Below the pieces are notes generated by a model that was not told where the DNA came from, made no database searches, and saw nothing but the letters and a program-made list of their open reading frames with translations. A program made the translations under genes and the position numbers. Source: Anaerolineales bacterium (GTDB lineage: Bacteria; Chloroflexota; Anaerolineae; 4572-78; NAK82). Taken from it: DNA of 7,968 nucleotides. The DNA is taken from positions 1-7,968 of the forward strand of contig JAHELX010000263.1 in the NCBI GenBank assembly GCA_024643945.1, read 5' to 3'. Every line of letters begins with the position of its first letter. The stretch's first letter is position 1. Positions 5,172-7,968 of the stretch are shown in pieces.

Positions 5172-7968
5172 ATGGAGCAGGTCACTTTGCGTGATTATTG
5201 TGAGGAGGCCAGGTCGCTCATCCAATCCGGTGAGTCTGACAGGGCTATTCACATTACACGTTACATCCTGCGCCATTATCCTCGATACGTGGACGGATAC
5301 CGCGTGTTGGGACAGGCATTGCTGATGGCGGGCAATTATCAGGAGGCGTCCCGGCAATTTCGACGTGTGTTGAGTGCCGACCCGGAGGATGTAGCGGCAC
5401 GCATTGGACTGGCCGAAATTTACCAGGCTACGAATGATTTAACCAAAGCCATCTGGCAAATGCAACGTGCCATAGACCTGTCGCCTGGTGATTCCGACCT
5501 CCGCATGCAACTTCGTCGGTTATTGAATACCCATCAGCGAGGGGACGCAGTAGAACAGCTCGAAATCACGCGAGCAGCTTTGGGCCGCATCTACGCTCGT
5601 GGAGGGCTTTACGTCAAAGCCGTGCAGGAATTCAAGGCGGTCCTGGAACAGAACCCGGCCCGGGTAGACGTTCAAGCATCGCTCGCGGAAGCCTTGTGGC
5701 GGGCCGGACGTCACCTGGAAGCGGCTGAGGTCTGCCATCGTATCCTGGAAAGACTTCCCAATGCACTGAAAGCCAACCTTATCGTTGGCGCTCTCTGGCT
5801 GGAGAGCTCTCAACCAGATGAGGCAGAGCCTCACCTCAAATTGGCCCAGGCATTAGATCCTGAAAACACCGTCGCCCAGTCCCTCTTTGGTGAGAAATTG
5901 CCTCTGCTGCCTCTCCCAGTAAAGATAGAGCGGCTGGGCGAAGACGAGATAGAAGGGGCACAACTCAAGCCCCCTCCAACAGCGCCGGTCGAGAGCATGC
6001 CCCCCTCCTTGAGGCTGGAGCCGGCGATTGATTGGATGAGCAAATTGCACGAGGAGGATGCCACGTCTATGATGAGCGACGAGAAGCGACCAGACGAAGA
6101 GTTCGAACTCCCCGACTGGCTGCAGGGCGTGGGCGACGACCTGCTGGAAGAAGAAGAGGATCAGGTTGCCGCCTCAGGCTCTCCTGAGCGTGACTCTGTG
6201 GAAGAGGACGAGACCCCTGCCTGGCTGGAGAACCTGGTTGCACGCGCAGAAGAAACTAAAGAGCCCGGTGAGCCTGTCCCAACCGAGCCGGGCGAGATGC
6301 CCGACTGGTTGCAGGAACTTCGCCCCGAAGTTCCAGAACAGGCTCCTGCTGACTCAAGCACCCCCGATTGGTTAACATCCATTGCTGCCGGTGAAACTCC
6401 AGATGAGGCCGAGTCCGAATCTGCCCCAGGCCCTCCCGAATCGGTTCCAACGCCTATTACTTCCGAAGCGCAGCAGCGTGATCACCCGGACGAATGGTTG
6501 GAGTCGGATGAGCAACCCGAGTCGTCGGAGACCGCCGCCGAGCCAACGGCGACGGCCGAAGAAGGTCGGGCCTTGTGGGAACAGCTTTCGGCTGAAGAGG
6601 TACCACCGCCTGAGGCCGAGGTGGAGGAAACTACAACGCCGCCGCTGGCTGAAGAGGCGGAATCTTCTGTCCTTGAGCCGGTAAGTGACATCGTTGAAGA
6701 ATCGGACGTGCCCGATTGGTTGCGCGAAATCGCGAACGGCGAGGCGGCTCCGTCGGACGAGGCCGAGCCACCCGCAACAACTGCCGCGGCGTTGCCAGAA
6801 GTTGAAGTTGATCAAGCCGGCCTGCCTGATTGGCTGCGAGATTTTGAAAAACCGGTGGCGGAAGAAAAGGAAGCGGAGGCACAATCTGTGTCGCCCGAGG
6901 CCGCCGGTGAGCCAATGGTTGAGGTAGATGAAGGCCGGGCCTTGTGGGAACAGATTTTGGCTGAAGAAGGAGTGGATTTGACATCGGCCGAAGAGATGTT
7001 ACCCTCTGAAGCCGAGGGCATGACGGCCGAGGAATGGTTGCGCAGCACAGCAGACCTGGCGGCGACACCATCCCCGCCAACCGCCGCAGAGCCAGCCACC
7101 GAGCAACCCCCAGTTGAAGAGGCCGAAATGCCAACCATACCTGTGGCAGAAACAGAAGTGGGCGAAGCTGAACTGCCCGACTGGCTGCGTGAGGTTGCCG
7201 CTGGCGAGTTGGCCTCCACAGAAGAAGGTGAGCCAGGCCCGCCAACTGCCGGAGTCGAATTGCCCGGGTGGCTGCGCGAACTGCAGGAACCGGAAGCTGA
7301 GGTGGAACCGTTAGCCGAGGCAGTGACCCCCGAAGCAGTGGATGAAACAGAAGAGGCCCTGGAGGTCGAAGTAGACGAGGCCGGGTTGCCTGACTGGTTG
7401 CGCGAGCCTTCTATCGAAGCAGCCGAGTCTCTGGAACCCGAGCTAGGCCCATCTGCCGAAATGCCTGAGTGGCTTGCGGAATTAGAAGGCGAGGAAACAC
7501 TGCTGGAGGAACCAGCTTTCGAGGAACCCATTGAGCTGGAGACCGGCGAGATGCCAGAATGGCTGGGCGAAGTAATGGCCGAGGAACCCCCTCTTTCGGA
7601 GAAATGGGCCGCTGAGCTAGGCATAGCCATGCCAATGCAAGCTGAAGCACGAGAAGAGCAGACACCCGAGTGGCTGCGCCATATCCGGGAAGGAGATGGG
7701 GAAGAAGAAGTCGAACCAGCGCTAGAAGAAGTAGCGGAGCTTGAAGCGCCGTCCGAAGCTGAGGAACAAGCGGAAGAGGCAGTTCAGCCTGGTCTGCCCG
7801 ATTGGCTGAGCCGGCTGCGTGAAGGTGTTCCCGAAACAGAACCACCTGCACCAGCCGAGCAACCACTGGCTGAAGCGCCCGTCGAAGTGGAAGCCGCCCC
7901 TCCCGTCGAGGCGCCCCCTGAGCCGGAGACGATCCAACCGGAAGCGGCTGGCCCCGAATGGTTGGGAG
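5172..7968 (+). CDS. TPR protein with long acidic tail of repeated PDWL motifs (3' partial)
   Basis: The frame stays open from ATG 5172 to the window edge: 932 complete codons, with no stop seen. There is no signal peptide or membrane segment, so the protein is probably cytoplasmic. Residues about 9-235 form six tetratricopeptide repeats with the usual small residues and P at the helix-B end (for example ADPED, DLSPGD, EQNPAR, DPENT). A Pro-rich linker (about 240-285) leads to a tail of more than 640 residues dominated by Glu, Pro and Ala, very poor in Lys and probably disordered. It is punctuated by 16 [LMVT]-P-[DE]-W-L-like motifs, often continuing R-E-[LIV]. TPR arrays bind peptides or organise complexes; a scaffold role with multivalent motif binding is inferred. 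From memory, PDWL-rich TPR proteins occur in Anaerolineae, but I know of no assigned function. The C terminus lies beyond the window and may hold another domain. Confidence 0.88.
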   Translation, partial: MEQVTLRDYCEEARSLIQSGESDRAIHITRYILRHYPRYVDGYRVLGQALLMAGNYQEASRQFRRVLSADPEDVAARIGLAEIYQATNDLTKAIWQMQRAIDLSPGDSDLRMQLRRLLNTHQRGDAVEQLEITRAALGRIYARGGLYVKAVQEFKAVLEQNPARVDVQASLAEALWRAGRHLEAAEVCHRILERLPNALKANLIVGALWLESSQPDEAEPHLKLAQALDPENTVAQSLFGEKLPLLPLPVKIERLGEDEIEGAQLKPPPTAPVESMPPSLRLEPAIDWMSKLHEEDATSMMSDEKRPDEEFELPDWLQGVGDDLLEEEEDQVAASGSPERDSVEEDETPAWLENLVARAEETKEPGEPVPTEPGEMPDWLQELRPEVPEQAPADSSTPDWLTSIAAGETPDEAESESAPGPPESVPTPITSEAQQRDHPDEWLESDEQPESSETAAEPTATAEEGRALWEQLSAEEVPPPEAEVEETTTPPLAEEAESSVLEPVSDIVEESDVPDWLREIANGEAAPSDEAEPPATTAAALPEVEVDQAGLPDWLRDFEKPVAEEKEAEAQSVSPEAAGEPMVEVDEGRALWEQILAEEGVDLTSAEEMLPSEAEGMTAEEWLRSTADLAATPSPPTAAEPATEQPPVEEAEMPTIPVAETEVGEAELPDWLREVAAGELASTEEGEPGPPTAGVELPGWLRELQEPEAEVEPLAEAVTPEAVDETEEALEVEVDEAGLPDWLREPSIEAAESLEPELGPSAEMPEWLAELEGEETLLEEPAFEEPIELETGEMPEWLGEVMAEEPPLSEKWAAELGIAMPMQAEAREEQTPEWLRHIREGDGEEEVEPALEEVAELEAPSEAEEQAEEAVQPGLPDWLSRLREGVPETEPPAPAEQPLAEAPVEVEAAPPVEAPPEPETIQPEAAGPEWLG
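5196..5876 (+). repeat. Six tetratricopeptide repeats
   Basis: Helical pairs of about 34 residues can be aligned at residues 9-42, 43-76, 77-111, 133-166, 167-200 and 201-235 of the protein. Each has the small/large pattern around G/A-x-Y and a helix-ending proline or D-P. A 20-residue charged segment (about 112-132) breaks the array into two sets of three, which may be two TPR modules or hide a degenerate repeat. Confidence 0.85.
6033..7967 (+). repeat. Array of 16 PDWL-type motifs plus one degenerate copy
   Basis: The tryptophans lie at residues 316, 351, 379, 400, 442, 516, 554, 622, 671, 700, 742, 767, 797, 834, 878 and 930. The degenerate copy IDWM, at W288, comes before them. The core is P-[DE]-W-L in most copies, with variants PAWL (351), DEWL (442), EEWL (622) and PGWL (700). 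Spacing is irregular, 21 to 74 residues. A strong copy reads GLPDWLR or EMPEWL, followed by acidic residues. Trp is otherwise rare in the tail, so the motif stands out as a short amphipathic recognition element in a disordered acidic chain. Confidence 0.85.
6561..6968 (+). repeat. Duplicated EGRALWEQ element (6561-6599 and 6930-6968)
   Basis: Two 39-base elements 369 bases apart encode EGRALWEQ-[LI]-x-AEE (residues 464 and 587 onward). They match at 35 of 39 bases, including an uninterrupted 18-base run. The copies are more alike in DNA than the PDWL motifs are, suggesting a more recent duplication inside the gene. Confidence 0.75.

Noticed and set aside
5165..5194. Nine-codon open frame (ATG at 5165, TGA at 5192) overlapping the TPR gene start
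   Set aside because: It could be a regulatory leader peptide, but it shows no run of a regulatory codon and no better ribosome binding site than the main gene, so chance is the simpler explanation.
6812..7630. Long open frame of 272 codons on the minus strand, with others at 6372-6884, 6631-7245 and 7411-7866
   Set aside because: They are antisense to the TPR/PDWL gene, and their Ser-, Leu-, Arg- or Pro-rich composition is what the reverse complement of GAG/GAA/GCC/CCG-rich coding gives. None has a ribosome binding site or a recognisable domain.
1..7968. Mobile element, CRISPR array or defence island
   Set aside because: No transposase, integrase, evenly spaced direct repeats with spacers, or defence-type domains were seen. 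The repeats present are protein repeats in coding sequence.

Overview
The window looks like a stretch of bacterial chromosome with moderately high GC. It is most plausibly from the Chloroflexota (Anaerolineae-like). This is an inference from two things: a TIGR03663/Agl23-type membrane protein with a C-terminal NHL propeller, and a tetratricopeptide protein with a very long acidic tail full of P-D-W-L motifs. No RNA gene, CRISPR array, transposase or other mobile-element gene was recognised.

Layout. (1) Positions 1-2709 (+) hold the 3' part of a large polytopic membrane protein of the TIGR03663/Agl23 type. It ends in six NHL repeats with a very regular 47-residue spacing, and it carries a GC-rich, low-complexity in-frame segment in one loop. 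(2) Positions 2706-3422 (+) encode a HAD-superfamily hydrolase whose GTG start overlaps the previous stop by 4 bases, so the two genes form a translationally coupled pair. (3) Positions 3465-3914 (-) encode D-aminoacyl-tRNA deacylase (dtd), convergent with the HAD gene. (4) Positions 4003-5025 (+) encode an enolase-superfamily dipeptide epimerase, divergent from dtd across an 88-base promoter region. (5) A 146-base gap contains a near-consensus sigma70-type promoter (TTGACA-N17-CATAAT) and a perfect 7+1+7 palindrome. (6) From 5172 (+) to the window edge runs a cytoplasmic TPR protein of at least 932 residues. It has six N-terminal TPRs, then a Glu/Pro/Ala-rich tail with 16 copies of a [LMVT]-P-[DE]-W-L-like motif.

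The genes do not form one pathway. The first two are probably an envelope-glycan operon. The dtd/epimerase pair shares a D-amino-acid theme, though that may be coincidence. The TPR/PDWL protein is the least explained and most interesting object: a multivalent short-motif scaffold of unknown function with its own strong promoter.
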